Positions 8,476 through 17,006 of a stretch of 33,746 nucleotides of DNA are shown here, in pieces; the first letter of the stretch is position 1, and every line of letters starts with the position of its first letter. The stretch spans positions 1-33,746 of the forward strand of contig CANROS010000016.1 in NCBI GenBank assembly GCA_947632305.1. Reading direction: 5' to 3'. The DNA is from an uncultured Paenalcaligenes sp. GTDB taxonomy: Bacteria > Pseudomonadota > Gammaproteobacteria > Burkholderiales > Burkholderiaceae_B. Position numbers and translations under genes: made by a program. The notes under the pieces are model-generated. The model was not told the origin of the DNA. It made no database searches and worked only from the letters and a program-made list of their open reading frames with translations.

Positions 8476-8641
8476 AAAAAGAAGCGCAATGCCCACCTGA
8501 CGGCGCTTGGCCAGAGCCTATAGCAATAATGGGGGCTTCTTTGCGTAAATTAATAGGACGCGAATCATGCCAATCCCAAACAAAAAAACCCACCAAAACC
8601 ACCCAAAAAACCCAGATACGTAGGGAAGAAAATGTAGTCAT
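8474..8641 (-). CDS. 55-residue single-helix membrane protein coupled to yeeE (unrecognised)
   Basis: The frame starts with ATG at 8641-8639, one base after the YeeE stop codon, and ends with TAA just before the bidirectional terminator. Gene-end placement and coupling therefore both argue that it is real. The protein begins MTTFSSLRIWVF, has one transmembrane segment rich in Trp, Phe and Val (about residues 9-24), then a polar stretch with Arg, Asp and Lys, then a Gly/Ala-rich tail GSGQAPSGGHCASF with a single Cys at 52. I do not recognise the family. By context it is the third gene of an operon with a periplasmic sulfurtransferase and a YeeE/YedE sulfur transporter. If the N-terminus is cytoplasmic, Cys52 would face the periplasm, but the charge balance does not settle the orientation. 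A role as accessory subunit of the transporter is inference only. Confidence 0.72.
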   Translation of the reverse strand: MTTFSSLRIWVFWVVLVGFFVWDWHDSRPINLRKEAPIIAIGSGQAPSGGHCASF

Positions 8642-8642
8642 A

Positions 8643-9734
8643 TTAATACCCATAATGGCGGCGAATACGTACGCCCAGCAAAGAACCTAGAAAAGCCATG
8701 ACCACCCAGATCCAGCCATGCAAGCTGCCTGTACTAATACCACTCACCATCGCCCCCACGTTGCAGCCAAAAGCCAACCGTGAACTATAACCCAATAAAA
8801 ACCCAGCAATAATTCCTATTACCCACTGTTGAGTACTAAGCGGTTTACTCTCGCCTGTTTTTTTACGGGCTGCTATCCATAAAGCACCCGCTAAGATTCC
8901 TATATTAGTAATAGAGGTTAAATCTAAAAAAACAGATTGCTGCAAAGCCTGCGCATTCACTGGCTGACTCCAAAACACATTCGTAGCAGGATCAAACAAA
9001 TGCGCCGCTTGGGCAATTTTTGCTGCCCACAGACCAAAACCATACACCACGCCCCATGGCTGACCGGCAATGACTAAGTTCAACACTGCTAGCAAGGCTA
9101 AAGCCACCCCACCCCACAACAAGGTTTTATTCCACAACCCCCGTGGCGTAGGGGCTTTTTTGGACCAAAGCCAAGACAACAGCCCTAACACTAGCAAACC
9201 TAAAAAGGTGAAAAGCAACGCCCCTGTAGCCCCAAATTCACTGATTAGGCTCACCGGTTGTACCGCTCCAAGCCCTACCCACCAATTTAAATGTGCCGAA
9301 CCCAAAAAACTACCTAAAGCAAACACCGGCAACAACGCCATGTTTAATGGAATCCCCAAACCCGCTTTGTACAAGGTGCCCGAGCCACAACCATCTGCAA
9401 TCTGCATGGCGGCCCCAAACACTAAAGCACCTAATAACAAACTAATACTAGGCGGCCCCAAAGCGGCACTCAACTCAGAGGGGAACAGCGCTAACAAGGG
9501 AATAGATATCGCTGCAGCAACAGCCAGCAACAGCAACTGAGCAAACACCCCGCTAGCATCGCGATAATCAATTAAATTACGCCACCCTGTCGTAAAACCA
9601 AAACGCGCGCCCGCCAGCACCGCCCCTAAACCTATACCTACAATAAAAAGTAAACTTTGACGTACGGACACAAACCAAAATAAGAAGGCCGTAAAAAGTA
9701 TAAAAACTGCCGTTAATCCGACTCGATTGTTCAT
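8643..9734 (-). CDS. YeeE/YedE family sulfur (thiosulfate-type) transport membrane protein
   Basis: This is a 363-residue multi-pass inner-membrane protein with about nine or ten hydrophobic segments. It carries the two signature Cys regions of the YeeE/YedE (TsuA) family: ADGCGSGTLYKAG with C116, and RLAFGCNVGAMVSGISTGS with C324. Characterised TsuA proteins import thiosulfate using three conserved Cys. Here the N-terminal region reads GARFGFTTGWR, with Gly46 at the position I would align with the first Cys, and the protein has only two cysteines in total. The gene lies ten bases after the sulfurtransferase stop and one base before the small membrane gene. The substrate is probably thiosulfate or another reduced sulfur species. 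No TusA/YeeD-like partner is adjacent. Confidence 0.85.
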   Translation of the reverse strand: MNNRVGLTAVFILFTAFLFWFVSVRQSLLFIVGIGLGAVLAGARFGFTTGWRNLIDYRDASGVFAQLLLLAVAAAISIPLLALFPSELSAALGPPSISLLLGALVFGAAMQIADGCGSGTLYKAGLGIPLNMALLPVFALGSFLGSAHLNWWVGLGAVQPVSLISEFGATGALLFTFLGLLVLGLLSWLWSKKAPTPRGLWNKTLLWGGVALALLAVLNLVIAGQPWGVVYGFGLWAAKIAQAAHLFDPATNVFWSQPVNAQALQQSVFLDLTSITNIGILAGALWIAARKKTGESKPLSTQQWVIGIIAGFLLGYSSRLAFGCNVGAMVSGISTGSLHGWIWVVMAFLGSLLGVRIRRHYGY

Positions 9735-9744
9735 GCTTGCCTAC

Positions 9745-10695
9745 TTAATTTTTAAATAACTGTTGAAACTTTTGGCGGATTTGCTCCGCCCGACTCGGCG
9801 TGTGGGCCATGGGTAAAGCCTCATCAGACTGGCTCCATTCGGCTAAAGACGCCGGATACATGCGCACATTTTCCACGCCAACAATTTCGGACAAGATAAA
9901 CCAATTGGTCGCCGCCCAATGACCGGTATTGCAAAAAGAGACGGTTTCTTTAGCTTGATCCAGACCTTGCTGTCGTGCGAGTTGTAGAATGTCTGCGGTG
10001 GGCTTCAAGGTAGCCGTTTCATCACTAAACCATTGCTGATGCTGTGTATTGATCGCGCCTGCAATAGTGCCCGGCACACTAGCCGTAGGAGCTTTAAGCT
10101 GACCTTGGAAAAAAGCCGCAGGACGAGCATCTAAAATTTGTACCTCAGCACTAGGTTGCTCTACTTTTTGTAGTAGCTCCTCTTTAAAAATCACGATCTG
10201 CTGATTAGGTTGAACCACATACTGAGAAACCACAGGTTCGGCTATGTCTTGCACCACAGGAAAACCGTCTTTTTGCCATTGCTGGTAGCCCCCATTCAAT
10301 ACACTCAAATGCGTTAGGCCTGCGTATTTCAATGTCCAATACACACGCGCTGCAGCCCCAAAATCAGTCTGTGTTTCTCCATTGGAGTACACCACCACAT
10401 GCTGATCCACGGTCAGACCTAAATCACGAATTAATTGCTGTAAGGCCTCTAGCTCAATCAATTCTCCTGGATTAGCTGCTGGGCCTCGCCACTGATCGTA
10501 CGGGGCCGACAGCGCCCCAGGAATATGATCTTTTTCATATTCTTTAGGGCTGCGAATATCCACAACCTGAACCGTAGGCAACTCAATTAACGCTGACAGC
10601 TCTGCCGCATCCACCAAGGGCTGCGTGCCAACTGCCAGACTTGCCTGTGCCCATAAGCATAAAAAAAATGCTCCTACCATGCGTGCTATTTTCAT
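9745..10695 (-). CDS. Periplasmic sulfurtransferase with two rhodanese domains
   Basis: This 316-residue protein has a signal peptide (hydrophobic residues 7-16, cleavage probably after A21, SLA) and two rhodanese domains (about 27-150 and 165-295). The C-terminal domain has the active-site loop FCNTGHWAATNWF with C255, the residue that carries persulfide sulfur. The N-terminal domain has YSNGETQTDFGAAARVYW and no Cys in the corresponding loop, as expected for the inactive domain of tandem rhodaneses. It likely moves sulfane sulfur from thiosulfate or a similar donor in the periplasm. It heads the operon with the YeeE transporter and the 55-residue membrane protein, which suggests periplasmic sulfur handling coupled to uptake. 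The ribosome-binding site is AGAGGA, six bases before ATG. Confidence 0.9.
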   Translation of the reverse strand: MKIARMVGAFFLCLWAQASLAVGTQPLVDAAELSALIELPTVQVVDIRSPKEYEKDHIPGALSAPYDQWRGPAANPGELIELEALQQLIRDLGLTVDQHVVVYSNGETQTDFGAAARVYWTLKYAGLTHLSVLNGGYQQWQKDGFPVVQDIAEPVVSQYVVQPNQQIVIFKEELLQKVEQPSAEVQILDARPAAFFQGQLKAPTASVPGTIAGAINTQHQQWFSDETATLKPTADILQLARQQGLDQAKETVSFCNTGHWAATNWFILSEIVGVENVRMYPASLAEWSQSDEALPMAHTPSRAEQIRQKFQQLFKN

Positions 10696-10782
10696 GAGAT
10701 TCCTCTAGCATAAATACCAATATTTAATCGCATTTTGACATACTAGATTCCATTAAATAAATAATCCTAGCCATATCAACAT

Positions 10783-10808
10783 AAAAAAAACCCCGTTTAA
10801 ACGGGGCC
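10783..10808 (-). terminator. Rho-independent terminator of fumarase
   Basis: The palindrome CCCCGTTTAAACGGGG (10791-10806) is followed, reading the minus strand, by eight T (10790-10783). It lies 18 bases past the fumarase stop codon. On the plus strand only a short C/T stretch follows, so it acts mainly for the minus strand. Confidence 0.88.
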
Positions 10809-10825
10809 TTTATTCTATATTACTA

Positions 10826-12349
10826 TTAAGAAGCAACGATAGGTATTTCTTTGATCAACTGACGCCAATGGGCGGGGCCAGTATTATGCACAGACACCCC
10901 CTCAGAGTCCACTGCTACCGTCACAGGCATGTCTTTGACCTCAAACTCATAAATTGCTTCCATGCCCAAATCCTCAAAGCCAACCACCTTCGCTGTTTGA
11001 ATGGCCTTGGACACCAAATAAGCGGCTCCACCTACCGCCATTAAATAGGCTGATTTATGCTGTTTAATGGACTCGATGGCTTTGGGGCCACGCTCACCTT
11101 TACCGATCATGGAAATCAAACCCGTTTGACCTAGCATCATGTCGGTAAAACTATCCATACGGGTTGCAGTAGTAGGACCGGCGGGCCCTACCGCCTCATC
11201 GTTAACGGGATCCACTGGGCCCACATAATAAATAACACGGTTCGTAAAATCCACTGGCAAGGCCTCGCCAGCAGCCAACATAGTTTGAATACGCTTGTGT
11301 GCAGCATCCCGTCCGGTTAGCACCTTGCCTGAAAGCAACAAGGTTTCGCCAGGTTTCCAACTCGCCACTTCTTCAGCCGTCAACGTATCTAAATTCACTG
11401 GTTTAGATTTGTTGTAATCAGGCGCCCACTCTACATCTGGCCAAATATCTATAGAAGGCGGCGTCAAAACAGCTGGGCCCGACCCGTCTAATACAAAATC
11501 CACATGACGTGTGGCCGCACAGTTAGGAATCATAGCAACAGGCTTGGAAGCCGCATGCGTAGGAAACGTATGAATCTTGACATCTAGTACCGTAGTTAGA
11601 CCACCTAAACCTTGGGCCCCAATACCTAAAGCATTAACGCGGTTGTAAATTTCCACGCGCATTTCTTCGAGTTTGGTTTGTGGGCCACGCTCTAACAGCT
11701 CAAACATATCAATCTCTTCCATCAGAGACTGCTTAGCCATTAGCATAGCTTTTTCAGCCGTGCCCCCCACGCCTATGCCCAAAATACCTGGGGGACACCA
11801 ACCTGCGCCCATTTGAGGTAATTGCTCAACCACCCAATCCACAATGGACTCACTGGGATTTAACATGGCAAAACGGCTTTTATTTTCAGAGCCGCCCCCT
11901 TTAGCTGCTACGCCGACTTCGACCCGATCACCGGGTACCAGTTCAACGTTGATAATACAGGGGGTGTTGTCGCGGGTGTTTTTGCGGGCAAAGATAGGAT
12001 CATCTAGCACAGAAGCCCGTAAGGGGTTATCTGGGTTCAGATAACCTTGACGTACGCCCTCATCACAGATTTCTTGAAGAGAACGTTGGCTATCAAAACG
12101 TACATTCATCCCCACTTTTAAAAACACGTTAACCACACCGGTGTCTTGACACATAGGACGTTTGCCCAACGCCGACATACGAGAATTAGTTAGAATTTGG
12201 GCGATAGCGTCTTTGGCAGACGGACTTTGCTCACGCTCGTAAGCACGCGCTAAATGCTGAATATAATCCGCTGGGTGGTAATAGCTAATGAACTGTACTG
12301 CATCCGCAAGGGATTGAATTAAATCGCTTTCTTTAATGAGGGTTGTCAT
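10826..12349 (-). CDS. Class I (iron-sulfur) fumarate hydratase
   Basis: This 507-residue enzyme interconverts fumarate and malate in the TCA cycle and is of the single-chain class I type with fused alpha and beta domains (FumA/FumB type). The alpha domain holds the expected [4Fe-4S] ligands C67 (RPMCQDTG), C185 (GAGWCPPGILGIGVGG) and C277 (PNCAATRHV), spaced as in E. coli FumA. The beta domain begins near LLLSGKVLTGRDAAHKR and contains VGPAGPTTATRMDSF. No clear Shine-Dalgarno precedes ATG 12349. A class I enzyme implies oxygen-sensitive fumarase activity, and the organism may also carry a class II FumC elsewhere. The crotonase gene is 80 bases upstream on the same strand, so co-transcription is possible but not shown. 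Confidence 0.94.
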   Translation of the reverse strand: MTTLIKESDLIQSLADAVQFISYYHPADYIQHLARAYEREQSPSAKDAIAQILTNSRMSALGKRPMCQDTGVVNVFLKVGMNVRFDSQRSLQEICDEGVRQGYLNPDNPLRASVLDDPIFARKNTRDNTPCIINVELVPGDRVEVGVAAKGGGSENKSRFAMLNPSESIVDWVVEQLPQMGAGWCPPGILGIGVGGTAEKAMLMAKQSLMEEIDMFELLERGPQTKLEEMRVEIYNRVNALGIGAQGLGGLTTVLDVKIHTFPTHAASKPVAMIPNCAATRHVDFVLDGSGPAVLTPPSIDIWPDVEWAPDYNKSKPVNLDTLTAEEVASWKPGETLLLSGKVLTGRDAAHKRIQTMLAAGEALPVDFTNRVIYYVGPVDPVNDEAVGPAGPTTATRMDSFTDMMLGQTGLISMIGKGERGPKAIESIKQHKSAYLMAVGGAAYLVSKAIQTAKVVGFEDLGMEAIYEFEVKDMPVTVAVDSEGVSVHNTGPAHWRQLIKEIPIVAS

Positions 12350-12429
12350 AATGTGTTGTATAAATTAAACAAAAGGCCTTGTCTGCACAAAGCCTAATAA
12401 CAAAACGAATTGAGTTGTCTAGCGAAGGA

Positions 12430-13197
12430 CTACTTGCCTTGCCAAACAGGTTTACGTTTTTCCGCAAAGGCGGTGGCGCCCTCTTTGGCATCTGCTGACA
12501 CAAAGATCGGATCAATTCGAGGGCGTTGTAAATCAAACATATGAGCTTGAGGCCAGTCTTTAGACTGAGAAATAATTTGTTTGGCTGTCTGTACCGCCAG
12601 AGGGCCATTTTCTTTGATACGTGCGGCCAACTCTAGTGCCCCTTTTAAGGCTTCGCCTTCGGGCACAACGCGATTAATCAGCCCCCACTCGGCAGCTTGC
12701 TCTGCGCTGAACATATCACCCGTTAAAACCAGCTCCATCGCAATCACATAAGGCACGCGCGCGGGTAAACGCAGCATCCCTCCAGAACCAGGCACAATAC
12801 CGCGCTTAGTTTCTGGCAAGCCGAATTTGGCGCTGGCTCCGGCAATCACCATGTCGCAAGACATAGCGATTTCAAGCCCACCTGCCAACGCATAGCCTTC
12901 AATAGCGGCAATTAAAGGTTTACGTGGGGGCTGTTCGCAGATGCCCGCAAAGCCACGGCGACCTACATAAGGGCGCTGGCCGTCTTTGGCAAACGCCTTC
13001 AAATCCATTCCGGCGCAAAACGTATTGTTGGCGCCTGTTAAAATCCCCACTACCACATTAGGGTTGGAGTCTAACTCGTCCAAGGCGGCGGCAATTTGTA
13101 ACGCGGTGTCATAGTTCACCGCATTACGCGCCTCTGGGCGATTTAAGGTGATAACTAACACTTGATCTTGGATGTCTACCTTTACCAATTCTGCCAT
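12430..13197 (-). CDS. Enoyl-CoA hydratase/isomerase (crotonase) family protein
   Basis: This 255-residue protein has the crotonase fold. The oxyanion-hole segments are FCAGMDL (60-66) and GYALAGG (101-107). Both acidic residues needed for hydratase chemistry are present, E109 in GGLEIAMSCD and E129 in GLPETKRG, so hydratase activity is likely. The CoA substrate cannot be told from sequence, and fatty-acid, carnitinyl-CoA or amino-acid degradation are all possible. No thiolase, acyl-CoA dehydrogenase or acyl-CoA ligase lies nearby to narrow it. The start has GGGAG seven bases upstream. It diverges from glyQ across a 229-base gap and runs in the same direction as fumarase. Confidence 0.88.
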   Translation of the reverse strand: MAELVKVDIQDQVLVITLNRPEARNAVNYDTALQIAAALDELDSNPNVVVGILTGANNTFCAGMDLKAFAKDGQRPYVGRRGFAGICEQPPRKPLIAAIEGYALAGGLEIAMSCDMVIAGASAKFGLPETKRGIVPGSGGMLRLPARVPYVIAMELVLTGDMFSAEQAAEWGLINRVVPEGEALKGALELAARIKENGPLAVQTAKQIISQSKDWPQAHMFDLQRPRIDPIFVSADAKEGATAFAEKRKPVWQGK

Positions 13198-13311
13198 GGT
13201 GCTCCCTTTTAACCAGTTATTGTTTAAAAACGATGACCGTTACTTTACCAGTCGGTTCTATCTTTGGTTATCATACGATCTTTTTACCGCTTATTCGGTT
13301 TTTGTGCGCCT

Positions 13312-13404
13312 TGTGTCCGCAATAGAGAGCCCCAATCATGGCAAAATAGCATAAAGCTATATCTCAGACCGCACAAAAGGTAAAATTGATTTTTTGCGGA
13401 CACA
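13312..13404 (+). promoter_or_regulatory. glyQS leader with an 11-bp long-range inverted repeat
   Basis: TGTGTCCGCAA (13312-13322) pairs perfectly with TTGCGGACACA (13394-13404), 71 bases apart. The second arm ends 22 bases before the chosen glyQ ATG. Between the arms a second hairpin, ATAGC/GCTAT (13346-13360), can form. If transcription begins upstream of 13312 the mRNA would close into a two-level structure just before the ribosome-binding region. A pair of protein-binding half sites is the other reading. I see none of the conserved T-box motifs. No confident promoter was found in 13198-13426. Confidence 0.5.
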
Positions 13405-13426
13405 CCGTTTATTTGGCCTACTTGCA

Positions 13427-14335
13427 ATGCTCACCTTTCAACAACTTATTCTGCAACTTTCCCACTACTGGGACGAACAAGGCTGTACCTTGTTACAACC
13501 CTTTGATATGGAAGTCGGCGCGGGTACTTCTCATACCGCCACCTTTCTTCGTGCCATCGGCCCCGAGCCTTGGTCTGCCGCCTATGTGCAACCTTCGCGA
13601 CGTCCTACCGATGGGCGCTACGGCGACAACCCAAACCGTTTACAGCACTACTACCAATACCAAGTCGTGCTTAAACCGGCACCAGAAAATATCGTAGACT
13701 TGTACATCGGATCGTTAAAAGCCATCGGCATTGATCCCAAAGTCCACGATATCCGTTTTGTAGAAGACGACTGGGAAAATCCCACCCTAGGTGCGTGGGG
13801 ATTAGGCTGGGAAGTCTGGCTCAACGGTATGGAAGTCACACAATTCACTTACTTCCAACAAGTCGGTGGCCTTGACTGCGTCCCCGCTACCGGCGAAATC
13901 ACCTATGGCCTAGAGCGTCTAGCCATGTATCTCCAAGGTGTAGAAAGTGTGTATGACTTGGTTTGGACTAAAACCAAACAAGACAAGGTCATTTACTATC
14001 GAGACGTTTTCCATCAAAACGAAGTCGAGCAATCGACCTATAACTTCGAGCATGCGAATACCGATATGCTTTTTGCGCACTTCAACAATCACGAAGCCGA
14101 AGCCAAAAAGCTCATCGAAATCCCCTTAGCTTTACCTGCTTACGAACAAACCCTCAAGGCAGCCCACACGTTTAATATGCTAGATGCGCGTGGCGCAATC
14201 AGCGTCACAGAACGTGCCGCCTATATTGGTCGCATTCGCAATCTAGCTCGCGGTGTCGCCCAAGCCTACTACAATGCTCGTGAAGAGCTAGGTTTTCCCC
14301 TGCTGCCCCAACAAGCCGCTCAGGAGAACCTCTAA
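13427..14335 (+). CDS. glyQ: Glycine--tRNA ligase alpha subunit
   Basis: This is the 302-residue catalytic subunit of the bacterial alpha2beta2 glycyl-tRNA synthetase. The N-terminus [20 protein letters not shown] and the following segments [37 protein letters not shown] and [14 protein letters not shown] are nearly invariant in the family. A frame that begins with TTG at 13394 would add 11 residues before this conserved start. I chose ATG 13427 because GlyQ proteins begin MLTFQ. No strong Shine-Dalgarno is visible, and the leader repeat ends 22 bases upstream. The TAA overlaps the glyS ATG by one base. Confidence 0.96.
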   Translation: MLTFQQLILQLSHYWDEQGCTLLQPFDMEVGAGTSHTATFLRAIGPEPWSAAYVQPSRRPTDGRYGDNPNRLQHYYQYQVVLKPAPENIVDLYIGSLKAIGIDPKVHDIRFVEDDWENPTLGAWGLGWEVWLNGMEVTQFTYFQQVGGLDCVPATGEITYGLERLAMYLQGVESVYDLVWTKTKQDKVIYYRDVFHQNEVEQSTYNFEHANTDMLFAHFNNHEAEAKKLIEIPLALPAYEQTLKAAHTFNMLDARGAISVTERAAYIGRIRNLARGVAQAYYNAREELGFPLLPQQAAQENL

Positions 14336-16470
14336 TGTCAGAACAAACCATGTCTACCCGCTCCCTACTCGTTGAACTCCAAACCGAAGAACTGCCTCCA
14401 AAAGCCCTAGAGAAAATGGGTGCGGCTTTTGCCGAAGGCATAGCCAAAGTGTTGCAAGAGCGTCATCTCATTGATGCACAAAGCCAAATCACGGAATACG
14501 CGACCCCACGTCGCCTAGCGGTACACATTAGCCAAGTCAGCGCTCAAGCCCCTGATCAAGCCTTTAGCGAAAAACTCATGCCAACCAAAGTCGGGCTGGA
14601 CGCGGCTGGCAAGATGACCGTCCCGTTACAAAAACGTTTAGAAAGCAAAGGGCTAGGCCATTTAACGCTGGCCGACCTAGAAATCAAATCAGACGGCAAA
14701 CAGGACTATTTCTATGCCAACGGCATGGCTACTGGTGCGCGTTTAACCGATGTCATCAACGAAGCCATCGACTACGCTGTTACGCACTTACCTATTCCCA
14801 AGGTCATGCGTTATCAGCTAAATGACGGTGTCACTAGCGTACGTTTTGTACGCCCTGCGCATGGTCTAATTGTACTGTGGGGCGACGAGGTCTTAGCGGC
14901 TCAAACCTTAGGATTAAACTCGGGTCGACAAACCCTAGGACATCGTTTTATGTGCGATGCGCCTCTCACTATAGAATCCGCAGACAGCTATGCCAGCCAA
15001 CTCGAACAAGACGGCTGGGTGATTCCGTCTTTTGCTAAGCGTCGTGAACTGATCCAAACACAATTGGATGCGGCATGTTCCAACTATCAAGCCAGTTTAG
15101 GCACTGACCCCGAAGTACCCGCTTTACTCGAAGAAGTCACCGCTTTGGTCGAGTACCCTACGGTTTACAAAGGCGAGTTTGACCCTGTTTTCCTCGAAAT
15201 TCCAAGTGAGTGTTTGATTTTAACCATGCGGTTAAATCAACGTTACTTCCCGCTCTTTAACCCAAAATCCAATGCGTTAACGCATCAGTTTTTACTCGTG
15301 AGCAACATGCAAGTGGCAGACCCCTCCCATATTATTGAAGGGAACCAACGCGTGATTTTGCCACGCCTGGCCGATGCGCGCTTCTTCTTTGAAACTGACC
15401 GTAAACAAAGTCTGGCAGAGCGCGTTGATAGTTTAGAAAACAGTGTCTACCACAACAAACTAGGTTCACAGCGTGTACGCGTCGAACGTTTGCGTCGTTT
15501 AGCCATCTATTTAGCCGAACATCTGGGTGCCGACCGCACTTTGGCCGATAGAGCCGCTTTACTAGCTAAGGCTGACTTAAACACCTTAATGGTTGGCGAG
15601 TTCCCCGAACTTCAAGGCATTATGGGTGCGTATTATGCTCAGGCCGATGGTGAAAATGCCCAAGTCGTCCATGCACTTAAACATCAATACGAACACCGCT
15701 TGCATCAGGCCGTTGATGCAGAAAATCTTATCGCCGCGTTACTGTTCCTCGCCGAGCGCGCTGAAACCTTAGTCGGCATTTGGGGGATTGGCTTAGCTCC
15801 TACTGGCGAACGCGACCCGTATGCACTACGCCGCGCAGCCTTAGGCCTAATCAGTGCCTTTGACCAGCTTAATCAAGGTGGTTACTTTAAAGAGCACTCC
15901 TTAGACCTGCGTCAACTTTTAGAGTACTCTGCAGAGGGCTTTGAGAGCGGTCTTTTAGCCGCCAGCACCATCGATGAGGTCATCCACTTTATTTATGAAC
16001 GCTATCGTAATCAGCTCATTCAAAACTACGATCGCAAAGTAGTCGAAGCCGTATTGGCGATCCAACCGCCCCTACAACAAGTCAACGCTCGCATTCAAGC
16101 TTGCGTGAACTTTGCCCAACGCCCCGAAGCCGAAAGCTTAGCCGCTGCCAATAAACGTATCAGCAACCTATTGCAGCGTCAGACTGAAGCCATCGGTGCT
16201 CTTAACCCTGATCTGCTCGTCGAGCCTGCCGAACAAGCCCTAGCTAGCGCGCTGGCTCAGCTGGCCCCACAGGCACAGCAACAGTTTGCTCAAGGTGATT
16301 TCACGGCATCGCTCGCCACCTTAGCTGCCGCCAAAGAGCCTGTAGATCAGTTTTTCACCGACGTCATGGTCATGGCCGAAGACCTCGCTTTACGCAACAA
16401 TCGTCTCGCGCTCTTAAAGCAATTACACACCGCCATGAACCAAGTGGCTGATCTCGCCTTATTAGCCTAG
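14335..16470 (+). CDS. glyS: Glycine--tRNA ligase beta subunit
   Basis: This is the 711-residue beta subunit that binds tRNA-Gly and completes the synthetase with GlyQ. It begins with LLVELQTEELPPKALEKMG, the family's N-terminal signature. Other conserved segments are YATPRRLAVHI, FVRPAHGLIVLWG, LEEVTALVEYPTVYKGEFD, NMQVADPSHIIEGNQRVILPRLADARFF and DRAALLAKADLNTLMVGEFPELQGIMGAYYA. An HD-like region and a C-terminal anticodon-binding domain (about 600-700) complete it. The start at 14335 has AGGAG eight bases upstream and overlaps the glyQ stop (TAATG). A second ATG five codons in (MSTRSLLVE) is the other possible start. Confidence 0.96.
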   Translation: MSEQTMSTRSLLVELQTEELPPKALEKMGAAFAEGIAKVLQERHLIDAQSQITEYATPRRLAVHISQVSAQAPDQAFSEKLMPTKVGLDAAGKMTVPLQKRLESKGLGHLTLADLEIKSDGKQDYFYANGMATGARLTDVINEAIDYAVTHLPIPKVMRYQLNDGVTSVRFVRPAHGLIVLWGDEVLAAQTLGLNSGRQTLGHRFMCDAPLTIESADSYASQLEQDGWVIPSFAKRRELIQTQLDAACSNYQASLGTDPEVPALLEEVTALVEYPTVYKGEFDPVFLEIPSECLILTMRLNQRYFPLFNPKSNALTHQFLLVSNMQVADPSHIIEGNQRVILPRLADARFFFETDRKQSLAERVDSLENSVYHNKLGSQRVRVERLRRLAIYLAEHLGADRTLADRAALLAKADLNTLMVGEFPELQGIMGAYYAQADGENAQVVHALKHQYEHRLHQAVDAENLIAALLFLAERAETLVGIWGIGLAPTGERDPYALRRAALGLISAFDQLNQGGYFKEHSLDLRQLLEYSAEGFESGLLAASTIDEVIHFIYERYRNQLIQNYDRKVVEAVLAIQPPLQQVNARIQACVNFAQRPEAESLAAANKRISNLLQRQTEAIGALNPDLLVEPAEQALASALAQLAPQAQQQFAQGDFTASLATLAAAKEPVDQFFTDVMVMAEDLALRNNRLALLKQLHTAMNQVADLALLA

Positions 16471-17006
16471 TGAAAACTGCTATTTTAGATCGTGATGGAG
16501 TCATTAACTATGACTCCAAAGACTTTGTAAAAAGTCCCGAAGAGTGGATTGCCATTCCTGGTAGTCTAGAAGCCATTGCACGCCTAAACCAAGCGGGTTG
16601 GCGTGTAGTGGTTGCAACCAATCAATCCGGTTTGGCACGCGGTTTATTTGATATGGATACGCTAAATGCGATGCATCTTAAATTTCGCCAAGAGCTCGCT
16701 GCGGTAGGCGGCCATGTGGATGCTATTTTTATTTGTCCTCATGGCCCCAACGATAACTGCTCCTGCCGCAAACCTTTACCGGGTATGTTTCTAGACTTGA
16801 TGCGTCGTTACGATCTGGAGCCTCAACAGTGCCAAACAGTAGGTGACTCCTTACGCGACCTGCAAGCCGCCGCGGCAGCTGGCTGCCAAACCGCGCTAGT
16901 CCTCACAGGCAATGGTTCACACACCCAACAACTCTCTTTACCATCTGACACAACGGTTCATGCCGATCTGGCGGCTACGGTAAATTACTGGTTATCTTCT
17001 ATCTAA
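16470..17006 (+). CDS. gmhB: D-glycero-beta-D-manno-heptose 1,7-bisphosphate 7-phosphatase
   Basis: This 178-residue HAD phosphatase of the heptose branch of LPS core synthesis removes the C7 phosphate before nucleotide activation. It has LDRDGVINYD with catalytic D7 and D9, VVATNQSGLARG (motif II), the structural zinc site formed by C89, H91, C97 and C99 (CPHGPNDNCSCRKP), and VGDSLRDLQAA (motif IV). The start is GTG sharing one base with the glyS TAG, so it is translated by coupling. The position between glyS and plsC is typical of Burkholderiales. The CxH...CxC zinc loop separates GmhB from other small HAD phosphatases. Confidence 0.93.
   Translation: MKTAILDRDGVINYDSKDFVKSPEEWIAIPGSLEAIARLNQAGWRVVVATNQSGLARGLFDMDTLNAMHLKFRQELAAVGGHVDAIFICPHGPNDNCSCRKPLPGMFLDLMRRYDLEPQQCQTVGDSLRDLQAAAAAGCQTALVLTGNGSHTQQLSLPSDTTVHADLAATVNYWLSSI

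Noticed and set aside
9070-9540. A 156-codon open frame antisense to the yeeE gene
   Set aside because: Its composition is a mirror of a hydrophobic membrane gene, it has no ribosome-binding site, and the real gene fits a known family on the other strand.
10735-10763. Consensus TTGACA on the plus strand with TAAATA 17 bases on
   Set aside because: The -10 match is poor and it would read into the terminator and antisense to fumarase with no gene to serve.
13198-13426. T-box riboswitch before glyQ
   Set aside because: I see no conserved T-box sequence and no terminator/antiterminator pair, and T-boxes are not expected in betaproteobacteria.
13394-13426. TTG start for glyQ
   Set aside because: It falls inside the leader repeat and adds residues before the near-invariant MLTFQ start.
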